From positions 121,895,843 to 121,959,842 of the forward strand of contig OZ038381.1 in assembly GCA_964036045.1 (NCBI GenBank): a stretch of 64,000 nt of DNA. Reading direction: 5' to 3'. The first letter of the stretch is position 1; each line of letters begins with the position of its first letter. The notes below the pieces were generated by a model. That model ran no database searches, was not told the origin of the DNA, and saw only the letters and a list, made by a program, of their open reading frames with translations. The position numbers were made by a program, and so were the translations under genes. Positions 8,967 through 18,411 of the stretch are shown here, piece by piece. The stretch comes from Eutreptiella sp. 'Long Island Sound 2002' (taxonomy: Eukaryota; Euglenozoa; Euglenophyceae; Eutreptiales; Eutreptiaceae).

Positions 8967-9725
8967 GTGTTCGGAGAACTACCCCCTCCAGCCTCATGTG
9001 ACAAGCTGGTACAGATGGACCTCAAGCTGAAACCCGAGTTCGTGGGTCACAAGATCCGGAGGAGACCCTACCCAGCTCCTAAAGAGCAGGCCGACGAGAT
9101 TGAGCGACAGATACAAGAATGTATCGACGCTGGCCTAGTCCTGGAGTACAAGGACGGGGACTACCCCCTACACTGCAGCCCCTGTTTCCTGGTGGCTAAA
9201 CCTGGGTCTACAGCCCAACGGCTGGTAGTGGACTACGGAGAGCTGAACAAGAAGACGCTGAACCACTCAGGGTCCATTCCCAATATAGAGTCTACCCTGG
9301 AGAAGATAGCCTCCTGTCGCTACAAGACCAAAATGGACAAGCGAAGCAGATTCTGGCAAGTGGACCTGACGCCCAACGCACAGGAACTACTGGCCTTCAT
9401 CACCCCTCAGGGGAGGGTATTCAAGTGGAAGGTCATGCCGTTTGGCGTGGCTAACGCACCCGCTCTATTCCAGGAGCTGATGAACAAGATCTTGTCCATC
9501 CTACGACGGAGACCTAAGGTGCAGGAGCTCATATCCCGTGGTGCCCAGATGGAGGCACACATCGACGATGTATGCCTCGGGACCAATACCCAGGAGGATC
9601 ACCTAATCCTCTTGGGTGAGTTCTTTGCGGTCTGCCAGGAGAACCACACTCGTCTCAAGCTGGAGAAGTGTGAGTTCATGCAGGAGACCATGCAGTACCT
9701 GGGGTTTGATGTTGGCTATGGGTGA
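8967..9725 (+). CDS. pol: Reverse transcriptase of element A (fingers and palm)
   Basis: The open frame actually begins upstream of 8967 (QKLIRTYLEVFGELPPP), right where the preceding frame is lost. Recognisable RT blocks: a CSPCFLVAKPG strand, RLVVDYGELNKKT, DKRSRFWQVDL (motif A region), KVMPFGVANAPALFQ (motif B) and HIDDVCLGT (motif C, residues 198-201, both catalytic Asp kept although HIDD replaces the usual Y/F-VDD). It copies the element RNA into cDNA in the particle. It ends at a TGA where C has TGG (VGYGW), so this is a nonsense mutation and not a natural end. Confidence 0.85.
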   Translation: MFGELPPPASCDKLVQMDLKLKPEFVGHKIRRRPYPAPKEQADEIERQIQECIDAGLVLEYKDGDYPLHCSPCFLVAKPGSTAQRLVVDYGELNKKTLNHSGSIPNIESTLEKIASCRYKTKMDKRSRFWQVDLTPNAQELLAFITPQGRVFKWKVMPFGVANAPALFQELMNKILSILRRRPKVQELISRGAQMEAHIDDVCLGTNTQEDHLILLGEFFAVCQENHTRLKLEKCEFMQETMQYLGFDVGYG

Positions 9726-9758
9726 TGGACCCCAGCGGCCTCTAAGGCCAAACCCCTG

Positions 9759-10427
9759 ATGGATGCCAAGGTACGACACGAAGACCCCAAGGGAGGACTT
9801 CATGATGTACGCAGTTTCATTGGGGCGTGCAACTTCTATCGCCGCCACATCAAGAACTTCACCTACACCAGCGCCGTTCTGACGGACTTGATCAAGAAGA
9901 GTACTACTTGGCGCTGGGGCCCACAAGAGCAACAAGCGTTTGACGAGCTCAAAGACAAGATAGCCAACGCTAAGTGCTTGGGCGTGCCTAGAGCACAAGG
10001 GGAGATTATCCTGGTGACCGACGCAGGCAATGTGGGCGGTGGTGGAACGTTGTTCCAATGGCAAGCACTAGAGAAGGAGGAGTTCGACTCGGCCATTTCC
10101 CAATGGGGGACGGAAGGTCTCAACCGAGATGGAACCCTCAAGCACAGCTACCCTGATGACAAGTGGGTCCTAGTACCTCTGGGCCACTGGAACTGGAAGT
10201 GGAACCAGGCCAGGGGGAACTACTCCACCTATGAGCAGGAATTGCTCGCGGGTATGCTGGTGCTATGCTCACAAGCACGACTGTTGGGGAGTAACCCTGT
10301 GGTCTGGCTGTGCGACCAAGAACCGGTTCGCAGTTTGCAGAAGGGTCCCCCACCTGAGAAGGCCAAGCTACGGCGCTGGTGGACCTACCTCAGTCAACTA
10401 CGGCTGACGGTACACCATATCCAGTGA
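9759..10427 (+). CDS. pol: RT connection and RNase H of element A
   Basis: Same frame as the RT segment; only the TGA at 9723-9725 separates them. It opens with the RT thumb/connection (VRSFIGACNFYRRHIKNF), then RNase H: first acid in VTDAGN (about residue 87), Glu in YEQELLAG, and the third acid in WLCDQEPV. It removes the RNA template during cDNA synthesis. It ends at a TGA where C has GGT (Gly) in DPIPGIKNE, so the copy has a second nonsense change. Confidence 0.8.
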   Translation: MDAKVRHEDPKGGLHDVRSFIGACNFYRRHIKNFTYTSAVLTDLIKKSTTWRWGPQEQQAFDELKDKIANAKCLGVPRAQGEIILVTDAGNVGGGGTLFQWQALEKEEFDSAISQWGTEGLNRDGTLKHSYPDDKWVLVPLGHWNWKWNQARGNYSTYEQELLAGMLVLCSQARLLGSNPVVWLCDQEPVRSLQKGPPPEKAKLRRWWTYLSQLRLTVHHIQ

Positions 10428-11858
10428 GTGAAGAAGGAATGTGCCGACTACATCAGCCGCAACAACTTCGACGCCCTGATTGGTGCCTGGTCTGAAGCGC
10501 TGGCTAAGGAGGCGTTCAGCAGTATGGACGTCCACTTGGACCTCAACATGACGATGATACGCCCCCTGGATGGACTCCAACAATCAGAGTACCTGAAGGA
10601 GTTAGGGGATATCTACAAGCGCCTGGAGAAACGCCTTGAACCCCTCCTGGTCAACCAAGACCAGTGGAAGAGGGACAAGAGCTACCTATGGCACGAGGAC
10701 CGTATTGTGGTGCCTAGTGACCGAGTCCCAGCGCTGCTGAAGTGGACCCATGAGTCCAGTGGTCATGTGGGTGCTGACCGCACCCTGAGGCTGTTCAAGC
10801 AGTGGTTCCACACTACGTGGACTGACGACCAACTGCGGAAAAACCTCCAGCCTATCGTGGACAAGTGCCCGTGCAGGTCCTGTAAACCAGGGGATATCAG
10901 GGACAGAGGTCTCTACTCGACCCTGCCCATCCCTCACTGTGCTGACAGTGTTCTATACGTGGACTACACGGAGATGCCGAAGTTCGGGGGCTATGACTTC
11001 GCCCTCGTGGTAACCTGTGGGTTGACCAGGTTTACCAGGGTGTTCCCATGTACCAAGCACATTACCGGGGAGGAGACTATCAAGATACTCCTGGAGGAGT
11101 GGTTTTGTGTCTATGGGGCGCCCAAGGAGATCAACTCCGATGAGGACGTACGAGTACGCTCAGATACTGGCTGGTACAAGAGGGTCTTGAGATCCCTCAA
11201 TGTCCAGGTGTCTACGGGGATTCCCTACTCTCACACGAGCAACCCCCTATGTGAGCGACAGATCCGTGTCCTGAAGGAGAACGTACGGATATGGTGCAAA
11301 ACTGAATGCACCAGAGACTGGGTGAGACTACTCCCCGTCATATCCTTGATGATGAACTCCCAAGAGAGTTCAGCTACTGGCTACTCGCCCCAAGAGCTAT
11401 TCCTCGGGCGCCCGGCATGGTTCCTACATGCCCCCTATCCAGAGGACACCCATTCTTCTGTGGGTGAATGGGTCCAAGAGCAACAAGCGAAGGTGGACAA
11501 GGCCAAGGCTATGCTCCAGAGAGTGAGGGAGCGTCAGTGGAACAAGAAGAACAAGCACCGAGTACCGGCCATCTATCAAGAAGGGGACTGGGTGCTGGTG
11601 CACCACAGTCGACTACCCGCCTGGCCACGCTCTACCAGCGATGACCCATACTTCGGGCCGTACAAGATTCTATCAGTGGATGGACACCGTATCACCGTGC
11701 GGTGTTCTCCCCGTCTAGGGGGGACCGTGGTGTGCGCTGCTCAACACTTGAAGCGCTACTATGATCCTGAAGACCTCTGTGGGGAGGAGTGGGAGGCTGA
11801 ACGACGGGGAAATCGCCGCTCTGGACCTACAAGGGGCTGCCAGCCCTATGGAAGTTGA
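10428..11858 (+). CDS. pol: Integrase of element A
   Basis: Continues in the same frame as RT and RNase H. Domains in order: an HHCC zinc domain (HESSGHVGADR ... CPCRSC); the DDE core with first Asp in LYVDYTEM, second in NSDEDVRVRSD, and Glu in CERQIRVLKENV; and a C-terminal GPY/F-type module (YFGPYKILSVDGHRI). The second block is SDED-V-R rather than the SDRGSQF seen in B, which marks a separate integrase lineage. It inserts the cDNA into the nucleus, making 5-bp duplications. The last residues (from about 11790) are off frame after an indel; the true protein runs into the chromodomain frame. Confidence 0.85.
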   Translation: MKKECADYISRNNFDALIGAWSEALAKEAFSSMDVHLDLNMTMIRPLDGLQQSEYLKELGDIYKRLEKRLEPLLVNQDQWKRDKSYLWHEDRIVVPSDRVPALLKWTHESSGHVGADRTLRLFKQWFHTTWTDDQLRKNLQPIVDKCPCRSCKPGDIRDRGLYSTLPIPHCADSVLYVDYTEMPKFGGYDFALVVTCGLTRFTRVFPCTKHITGEETIKILLEEWFCVYGAPKEINSDEDVRVRSDTGWYKRVLRSLNVQVSTGIPYSHTSNPLCERQIRVLKENVRIWCKTECTRDWVRLLPVISLMMNSQESSATGYSPQELFLGRPAWFLHAPYPEDTHSSVGEWVQEQQAKVDKAKAMLQRVRERQWNKKNKHRVPAIYQEGDWVLVHHSRLPAWPRSTSDDPYFGPYKILSVDGHRITVRCSPRLGGTVVCAAQHLKRYYDPEDLCGEEWEAERRGNRRSGPTRGCQPYGS

Positions 11859-12135
11859 AGGTGAACTCCCCCACATGAACGCCGAGGAGATGGCTAAGGA
11901 GGGCTTCTACCTGGTGAAGTCTGTCCTACGCCACCGCTATCGCCAGGGTTGGCGCTTCCTCACCCTCTGGGAAGGGTTTACAGTCGAAGAGGCCACCTGG
12001 GAGCCCTTCTCTGCATTTGTTCTACCTGAGGGACGCCTAAACTCAGTTCTGGTTGACTACTTGTCCGAGAACAACCTTGGTGAGTTGCTGAGGCTCGCTG
12101 AGACGCTTGCCTCCAAGACTAAAGCTAGGGACTGA
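11761..12135 (+). CDS. Chromodomain C-terminus of element A integrase
   Basis: Overlaps the integrase frame by about 100 bp. Alignment with C (45612-45992, continuous with its integrase frame) shows a single indel near 11790 split one protein into two. The chromodomain-like part reads EGFYLVKSVLRHRY, then WRFLTLWEGF and EATWEPFSAF, matching the (Y/F)-V ... WEGY ... TWEP pattern. In chromoviruses this tail is known to bind histone marks or heterochromatin and steer insertion. A short helical tail follows. Confidence 0.75.
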   Translation: MILKTSVGRSGRLNDGEIAALDLQGAASPMEVEGELPHMNAEEMAKEGFYLVKSVLRHRYRQGWRFLTLWEGFTVEEATWEPFSAFVLPEGRLNSVLVDYLSENNLGELLRLAETLASKTKARD

Positions 12136-12245
12136 ACCTTACCCTTACCTGCCAAAGCGTATGTGTGAGTGTGCTATTCCTAAGGTCCTGAGAGCAAGCC
12201 GCAGAAGTGGTGTCCTAATTATACCCAAGTCTGCGCCCTTGCTAA

Positions 12246-13357
12246 ACCTGGAGGGTTGGCTTTTTGAGACATGGCCACGAGGGCCAAAAACATTCACAAA
12301 TGCGGCCAACGGTCCGAAGTTCTGCCCTACCTAGACATATCTACATGCTCATATATCGGGCCTAGGTGTTTCCACTACCTTAAGGTACCAATGGCTAGGC
12401 GACCTCAATTATGGCACTTCCCATATGTAAAAAAGGAAAACAGAACGTCAAACTGGTCCTGCGCTGCAGTGCAGCGTTCTCCAAGTGGGCCACCATTCTT
12501 TTATGCATAGGTGTATTGGTGCAGTGGTTATGGAATACTAAAAAAAAGTTTGCGCCTTTGCCGGCAGTTCATACACCGTAGTGGTTGGTGCAAACCTTTC
12601 CGTTCAAACCATTCGGCGCTGTCTTGCGGTGTTACGAAAATATCTCCGCAGGTCTTGCACTTGATCGGTTGGCTTTCCTCTGATGCCGAACTTTCTTCCT
12701 TTGGATGCGGTGACTTTTGGCGGCGTTGTTTCGGAACCATTCGCCAGGCTTCTTCTTCATCATAATCAGTAGATTGTGATTCTGATTCATTAGCGTCATC
12801 GATATTTCCGGCCCGAAGGGTCTGCAAAGCATCAAATTGATGTTGACTTGCAAACTTTGATATATATTAAGCTGTTGCCCTTACCTGCCCTTTGAAGCTT
12901 GTACCTGTTGGAGGCATCAAATTGTCAAAGTTTTTGTTGTTCGAGGCACGTGGTTTTACGGTTCTGGTTCTGCGACAGAGAGAGAATATGGGCTGTGGGT
13001 AATCTGTGGACGTTGCTCTGTTGTTTCTGAGCTTCGTGTTGAAAGCGAATGTCTAGAGGAGCGTGAAGAAGAATGCTTGTACCAGCATTTGTGCCCGAAT
13101 TTACAGCTTTCTTGGAAGCGACATTCAATTGAGGATGCTTTACGGCGAAACGAAATATAGAAACTTACCAGAGTTAAGTAGTTCGGTATTTCTTCGGAGA
13201 AGTCTGCGCACAAGATGCAGCTGCGCAAATCTGGCATTTCGATCTGCAATACTTCAGCTTTGGTCCCACCAGCATTTCGATCTGAAGGTTTTTTGAAAAG
13301 ACTTCTTTGTTGGATTCATTGCGCAAGCGCGCGCGCCCTGACCTGGAGGGTTGGCTT
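12246..13357. repeat. 17-bp direct repeats bounding an inserted segment
   Basis: ACCTGGAGGGTTGGCTT occurs at 12246-12262 and 13341-13357. The 1.08 kb between them is absent from the homologous 3' region of C, so the repeat looks like a target-site duplication or the footprint of the event that brought in the zinc-finger fragment. No poly(A) or terminal inverted repeat is seen at the edges. Confidence 0.5.
12528..13249 (-). pseudogene. Captured host gene fragment: CCCH finger plus zf_Tbcl-like zinc ribbon
   Basis: Antisense to element A. The upstream exon carries ECRFQESCKFGHKCWYKH, a C-x5-C-x5-C-x3-H finger of the RNA-binding CCCH type, followed by a Ser/Arg-rich stretch. The downstream exon has an acidic region and then KCKTCGDIF ... 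RCMNCRQRRK, which fits the 'probable zinc-ribbon' family (C-x2-C ... C-x2-C-R). A 63-bp intron (12822-12884) has GTAAGG and TTGCAG ends; joining its flanks keeps frame (..FKGQ/TLRAGN..). A second GTAAGT donor lies near 13168. The CCCH frame ends in a stop (..EPEP) one base out of phase with the next coding stretch, so the copy is broken. Retained introns argue for DNA-level rather than mRNA capture. The host function is unknown. Confidence 0.55.
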
Positions 13358-15479
13358 ATTGATGCCACGGGGTACGCCCCGGGTCTCCCCTCCCCTAAGC
13401 GCCCAATTTCTGTGCTGGCGCAAAACCTTTGGGGAATACCCAGCGTACTAATCCAGGTATTGTTTTCCCTACCTATCTGTCTACTACAGGGAGGGGTGGC
13501 CAAAACCTATGAAGGCATGAAAACGCCGTTTTGCTAAATGGCCAAAACACTGACCTAACCACTGCCACAGCCCACCAACCCTGCTAAAATTGCAGGAAAC
13601 GGGTGGGACAGTGACACACGCACTACAGGTCCTACACACCCTACAGTGGCACCATCCTGGTGGGCGAGCACTGTGCAACTGGCTCAAGCCCCCACTCAGG
13701 ACTACCACTCCTACACGCGCACTCTACTGGGCGTTGCGAAGGCAAAGGTCTCGTGGGTCCTAGCGACCCTCCTGTGAAATGACAAGAGAACACAGCGCTG
13801 CTAAGCAACTGTGGCCTAACAGGGGACGCCACAACGCGTTTCCCCTGCTAGGGCTTGGAGGGAAGAGGTGCTCCTGCGTGCACGGCGCAGATGTCGATGA
13901 AGTCGGACTCCCTGCCCTGCTACAGGCAGAGGCAGAGTTACTTTTTTGTGTGATCTGCGCCCTTGTTTAGCAGCGCATAAAAAAATGCTGCTGCACCAAT
14001 CACCCTACCTGCCCACCTGTAAAACAAAGGCAAATGAAAGGGCGTTTGCGGCGGAGGAACCAAGCCACACTCCAGGTATTATACCCTTCTCAGTGTGACC
14101 TATAATACAGTGTCCGCAAACACGCTGGAGGACCAGCTACCCTTGTCAAGCAAGCAAGCTTTAAGGGACTCCTCAGGTTCTCTTAAAGAACGTACCGAGG
14201 AGCCCCTGGGTAGCCTAAACAAGGTTTACCGTGCGCACTTCGTGTGGCCTACCCTTTAATGCGTGTGTGCATGCGCGAGTATGCACGACCGCGTTGGGCA
14301 AACCTGCCCATCTCAACCTCAATCACGACTCCACCAGAGGGTGGCCGCGCCTGGGCTTACTCACCTTACCTACCGCTGGAGAGAGAGAGCAAGTGAGGGG
14401 CGCACGCAAAGAACGTTGCTATGCACTTGTGTGTATGTCTAATCACCCTGATCTGACCGCTAATCATCTGCAATCTTTCTAATCAATCCCTCTATCGCGT
14501 TCTATCTTTGTTAGCGCTGCTACAAGGCTCGTTCACGGAGACACGAGACGAGCAATGTGTATGCGGCATACGAGACGAGCATACCTGTAGTTTATACCTG
14601 ATTCATTGAAGTCTTTTCGTTCATTTTCGAATTCTTGAATTTTTGAAGCTTCTATTAGTGTGGGTGGAATCTGTATGTTTATTGATTAATGTGTGTCTCG
14701 TCATTTTCAAGACTACGTGAGACATACGTTTATAATTCCATTATTCCTCCATTTTCTGGCGCTTCGCTAGGAGCCGCTCCTGCGCGCCGCCATTTTATGC
14801 GTATGAATTTCTGGATTTAAAAAATCCAGAGATGACTATAATTTCTATAAAAATGTGCTTCTGATGCACAATTGGATTCTGCTCAGGTGTGTTGTTTCAG
14901 AAAAATCATAGGCCGTCATTTGACGGATTTTGGTGTCGTTGCTTCGTTTTTGCGTGGATTCGTCCATAATTCTCCCATTCCTGCCACTGCAGATACCCAC
15001 GCGCAGCCTCGCTGAGTAGGCCGTGCTCGGGCCGAAACGCAGGTGCCTGGAGAGACTGAGCAGAACCAAGACCCCACCAAGGGGCAAATTAATTTTTCTC
15101 ACGACTCCCTTCGCCCTAAGACAGGTCACAGGTCGCCAGCAGGTTTACGAGAACCCATGCGAGTGTGTATATTGTGTCTTGTGTTGGGTTTGTGTCGACG
15201 CTGCGTCTTGGAGGGAGGATGCATATGCACATGTTTGGCATGCTCCCATACTAACCCAACCAAGCCACAGGAGCCCCGGCAGCGCCATGAGCGCTGAGTC
15301 TTCTGTAGGAAATGTTACATACAGAGCAGCAAAAGAGCGCCAGCCATGGTGAGCGCCCATTTTTCAGTGTGAGGGAAACTAAAGGTATTTTAAAGTAGAT
15401 GTGGAAACCAAGGAAAGTCCAAGAAAAAATCCCTTTTTCCTAAAATGCGACAGTAGTGGCTACCACAGCACAAGGGGGG

Positions 15480-16271
15480 AGTAAGAAAAAGTGCTTTTCC
15501 AATGCTTTGAATCATACTCTAGTTGTATTAGAGATGCACTGAGCATCCATGCATTTCTATCTTAGTATTGGTCCCACCAAAACTGGTGATAACACATTTT
15601 GACCTATGGAACCAAACACCCAATCAGGATATGGAGTGGACCCCTTAATCCCCTTTCAATGTGAAGCTATTCATCTTTTCCTGAGTTAACTGAGAACTGA
15701 CATATCCAAAGTAGAGCCTATGAATTTTTCTATGTTTTTCCATGAATTCTTAGCTATCCTAGTGGTATGCACCCTAGGGGGCTGGGTACCTCTTTTTGAG
15801 AGGTCCTGGGTTCAATTCCTGGTCAGCCTAGCTAAGTAGAAAGATCCCATGTGACATGGCAGTGACCTCATCGCCACATGCCCTGCCACCTCAGCACATA
15901 TGGGACCCAAAACAAAGAGTGCACATCTCCTGAGATGGCACTATGGAGAAAGAGTGACCATGGAGTAGTTTTCTAACTCCTTTCCAAAAACATCCCAGCT
16001 ATCTTTGTGAATATGCATTCATTTGTGACCTGAATTGCAGTTTCTGTGAATATCCAGACATCTTTCTGAGTGTCTATTTTTTTTCGCCCTTCATGCTTTG
16101 ATCCTGAATTCTCTTCTCCTTGCATACTACTGGCTTGGGTTATCCTGAATTGACTCTATTTCTGCAAACAAAAGGTTTTCATCTTCGGAAACAAGCAGCA
16201 GGAAACCCTACACCTACAGCAAGCAGCAGGAGAAGCAAAAACACAGTGCTGAAACCACTATAAACTTTTCT
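15480..16271 (+). repeat. 3' LTR of element A
   Basis: Pairs with 3823-4612 over its full length. It starts AGTAAGAAAAAG after a G-run and ends ACTTTTCT, followed by the target duplicate AGGAC. It contains the second tRNA-like segment at about 15752-15828. Confidence 0.9.
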
Positions 16272-17632
16272 AGGACTCTGGTAGAGCTCCTGTTTTAGTG
16301 AGTGTACTAACGCCTGCCCTCTTTCGGGCTCGGTTTTCCAAACACGTCCACACCCGCTCCTTTTGGAGCCCTGCCCCTGCCTTGGCTGTTCTCTGCACTT
16401 GCATGCCTGTGGTTACAAGTGTGAGTGAGTGCCTTGCTGACCACGTGTTGCATGGGATATGCCCTAATGTGATGACCTTTGGGGACCCAACGATGAACTG
16501 TGGCTTCCCAGACCAGGGGGTAATGGCAAGTAAGGTGTGGAGAAGCAAGGTGTGTCCAGCCACCTGTGGACAAGCGTGCCCGCAGTCTGGACCCGTAACT
16601 GGTTCAGACCCGTAGGGTTCTTACCTGCCAAAGCCTGCTTGAGGGTGTTACCCTACCCCTAGGTGTGCCCCATATGTCTGTGTCTGTCTCACTTCTCTCC
16701 GAGCCGTGGACGCGGGGAACTGCCTTCGCTGATGTCGGACCCAAGGTCCTAGTCAGCAACAATAACCACTCCTACGGCGCCTAATTTCTGTGCTGGCGAC
16801 TATCCTTGGCGTAAACGGCAAAAGCCCTACCTAGTAGAGGGGAGGGGTGGCCAAGTGTGCTAAGGGCATACAAAACGCCCTTTTTTCTATTCGCCAAAAA
16901 CTAACCCACGCCCCTGCCCACAAGGAAAGGCACGCGCAGCAGGACAGGGCACTACACTACTCTCACTACTGCCAGTAAAACCCTTCGAAAGGAGGGTGAG
17001 CACAGCCGTACTCAGTCCCTAACCGGCCTGCTGACCCTAACCCCGACACGCTCTACTGGCAATGGTTTCTCAGACCCTAGTGGCCTGCCTGTGAAGGGGT
17101 AAGCAAACACAGCGCCACTAGGCAACTTTGGCCTGACAGGGACGCCTCCACATGTTTCTGCTGCCATGGCCTGGGGTGAGGAGTGCATTGGTTGAGCGCA
17201 CAGCGTTGTCTACTCATCGTTCACGCCCATGTCATCCATACCCCAATGGAGTTTTTTGTACGGTGTGATCTGCGCTCCTGTTTAGCAGGACTCCAAAAGT
17301 GCAACTACACCCTTTTCCTTTTTGACCTGAGAGAGGCACATGAAGGACAGTAGGAGCCTGCAACGTAACAACTTCATACGGGTCTTCGAATTCAAAATAA
17401 TTGGCTACTCCCATACTGTCCTATCAAGCAAACAAGTTCTAAGGACTACGCCGTTCCTCTGAAAGAACGTAGGGCAGAGCCCTAGGTAACCTTGCAATAG
17501 TTTTCTGGCGTGCACAGCGCGTGGCCTAAAGACCTTTAGTGCATTGTGAGCATGCAGGAAAGGGAAGCAAAGCGGGAGTAACCACAATCAACAACAACTT
17601 AACAACGATCACCAACAAACTCAACCAGGAGG
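16272..17632 (+). mobile_element. Element D remnant, middle piece (chromovirus 3' UTR)
   Basis: Colinear with the C 3' region at about 46140-47535, for example 'ttttggagc.ctgc.cctg..ttggctg', 'gtggttacaagtgtgag' and 'caagcgtgcccgcag'. It ends in AACCAGGAGG, whose last 5 bases GGAGG are the target duplication of element C. No coding sequence is seen. Confidence 0.75.
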
Positions 17633-18341
17633 AGTAAGAAAAAGTCACTGCCATGTCTTTCTTGGAGGTCTTGATCCAGGCCAAGCCCCCCCTAAAACCT
17701 TTCGTTGATGCTGAGAATTACTTAAGCATTTTTATCTCTCTTTTAAAGCTTAAAATACACTTTCTCAAAGTAACTAGGGTTCTAACCCTATCCCCCCATG
17801 AAGTTCACCCCTACCACTCAGCTGAGCGGAGGTATCTTCCTTCATGGAGGTTATACCGAAAGAGAGTAGGCACTTCATGCCTAAGGCCTTGTAGGGTGAG
17901 CGTAGTGGTCCCCCAAATCAAGACCCCTATACTCAAATGATACTACCACTTATTGTGGTTCTACCTTTTAACTGTTTCTGAATTCAGTTGCTTGGCCAAC
18001 TCATATTCGGTGTCTGGCCTAACTCCTTTGCCCCACATTCCTAACCAACTCCATTTCATCCAAAAGAGTGCACATGAAGTGCTTGATGCTAACTTGGAGT
18101 CCAACGTCATGCCAGTCTTCTTATAAAAATCATTTGTTTTATCCAATTGTGATTGAATCTTTGTACTTAAGCCTGCTTTGTCTATATGCAGCCCTTCTGT
18201 GATACACTGGATTTCAAAACTATTCATTGATTTGATCCACATCCTGTTCCTGCTCTACGTGCTGCTTTGGTTCTGTTTTTCAACACTAAAACCTGCAGGA
18301 TTTCATCAAACCTATTAGGGCATTAATCAAGGAAATCCTTC
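17633..18341 (+). repeat. 5' LTR of element C
   Basis: Starts AGTAAGAAAAAG and ends just before the primer site. It pairs with 48863-49573 with scattered substitutions and carries an antisense ORF that is open in both copies. Confidence 0.9.
17961..18242 (-). CDS. Antisense 93-codon ORF inside the C 5' LTR
   Basis: Starts MWIKSMNSFEIQCITEG. The same-length ORF is open in the 3' LTR (49192-49473) with only a few residue changes. No family was recognised. LTRs of one element start identical, so sharing alone does not prove coding, but no stop or indel has appeared in either copy although gag and pol of the same element have decayed. It could be an accessory gene, a captured exon, or chance. 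Confidence 0.3.
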   Translation of the reverse strand: MWIKSMNSFEIQCITEGLHIDKAGLSTKIQSQLDKTNDFYKKTGMTLDSKLASSTSCALFWMKWSWLGMWGKGVRPDTEYELAKQLNSETVKR

Positions 18342-18354
18342 TGGTAGCAGAGGC
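18342..18354 (+). promoter_or_regulatory. Primer-binding site of element C (tRNA-iMet type)
   Basis: TGGTAGCAGAGGC follows the LTR directly and is identical to the B site at 22039-22051. Confidence 0.85.
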
Positions 18355-18411
18355 AACCCTTGGGAACCTTTCCAACTCTGAGAGGTACACAAGCCAAACC
18401 CAGCAAACAAT

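Larger units (their letters stand above)
12136..15479 (+). other. Long non-coding 3' region of element A
   Basis: About 13380-14480 aligns with the 3' regions of C (about 46650-47560), of D (about 16790-17630) and, inverted, of F (about 60700-61715). Shared blocks include 'aatttctgtgctggcgc' and 'ggggaggggtggccaa'. About 14860-15479 is shared with F and G ('taggccgtcat' block). It ends in the purine tract 'cacaagggggg' just before the 3' LTR. About 12263-13340 is an insertion relative to C (separate entry). No element gene was recognised here. Confidence 0.65.
3823..16271 (+). mobile_element. Element A: Ty3/gypsy chromovirus LTR retrotransposon
   Basis: About 12.45 kb with two LTRs of about 0.79 kb, an iMet-type primer site, gag, protease, an inserted module, RT, RNase H, integrase, a chromodomain and a G-rich purine tract before the 3' LTR. 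It is flanked by a 5-bp direct repeat AGGAC (3818-3822 and 16272-16276). It carries two nonsense codons in pol and frameshifts near 8940 and 11790, so it is no longer autonomous as read. The 3.3-kb non-coding 3' region is unusually long for Ty3/gypsy and contains a captured host gene fragment. Confidence 0.9.

Noticed and set aside
9720-10430. TGA as a reassigned Trp codon, since A and B have TGA at Trp positions.
   Set aside because: TGG is used throughout the same proteins, TAG stops occur at comparable sites, and one A TGA replaces a residue that is not Trp in C. Mutation explains the pattern better.
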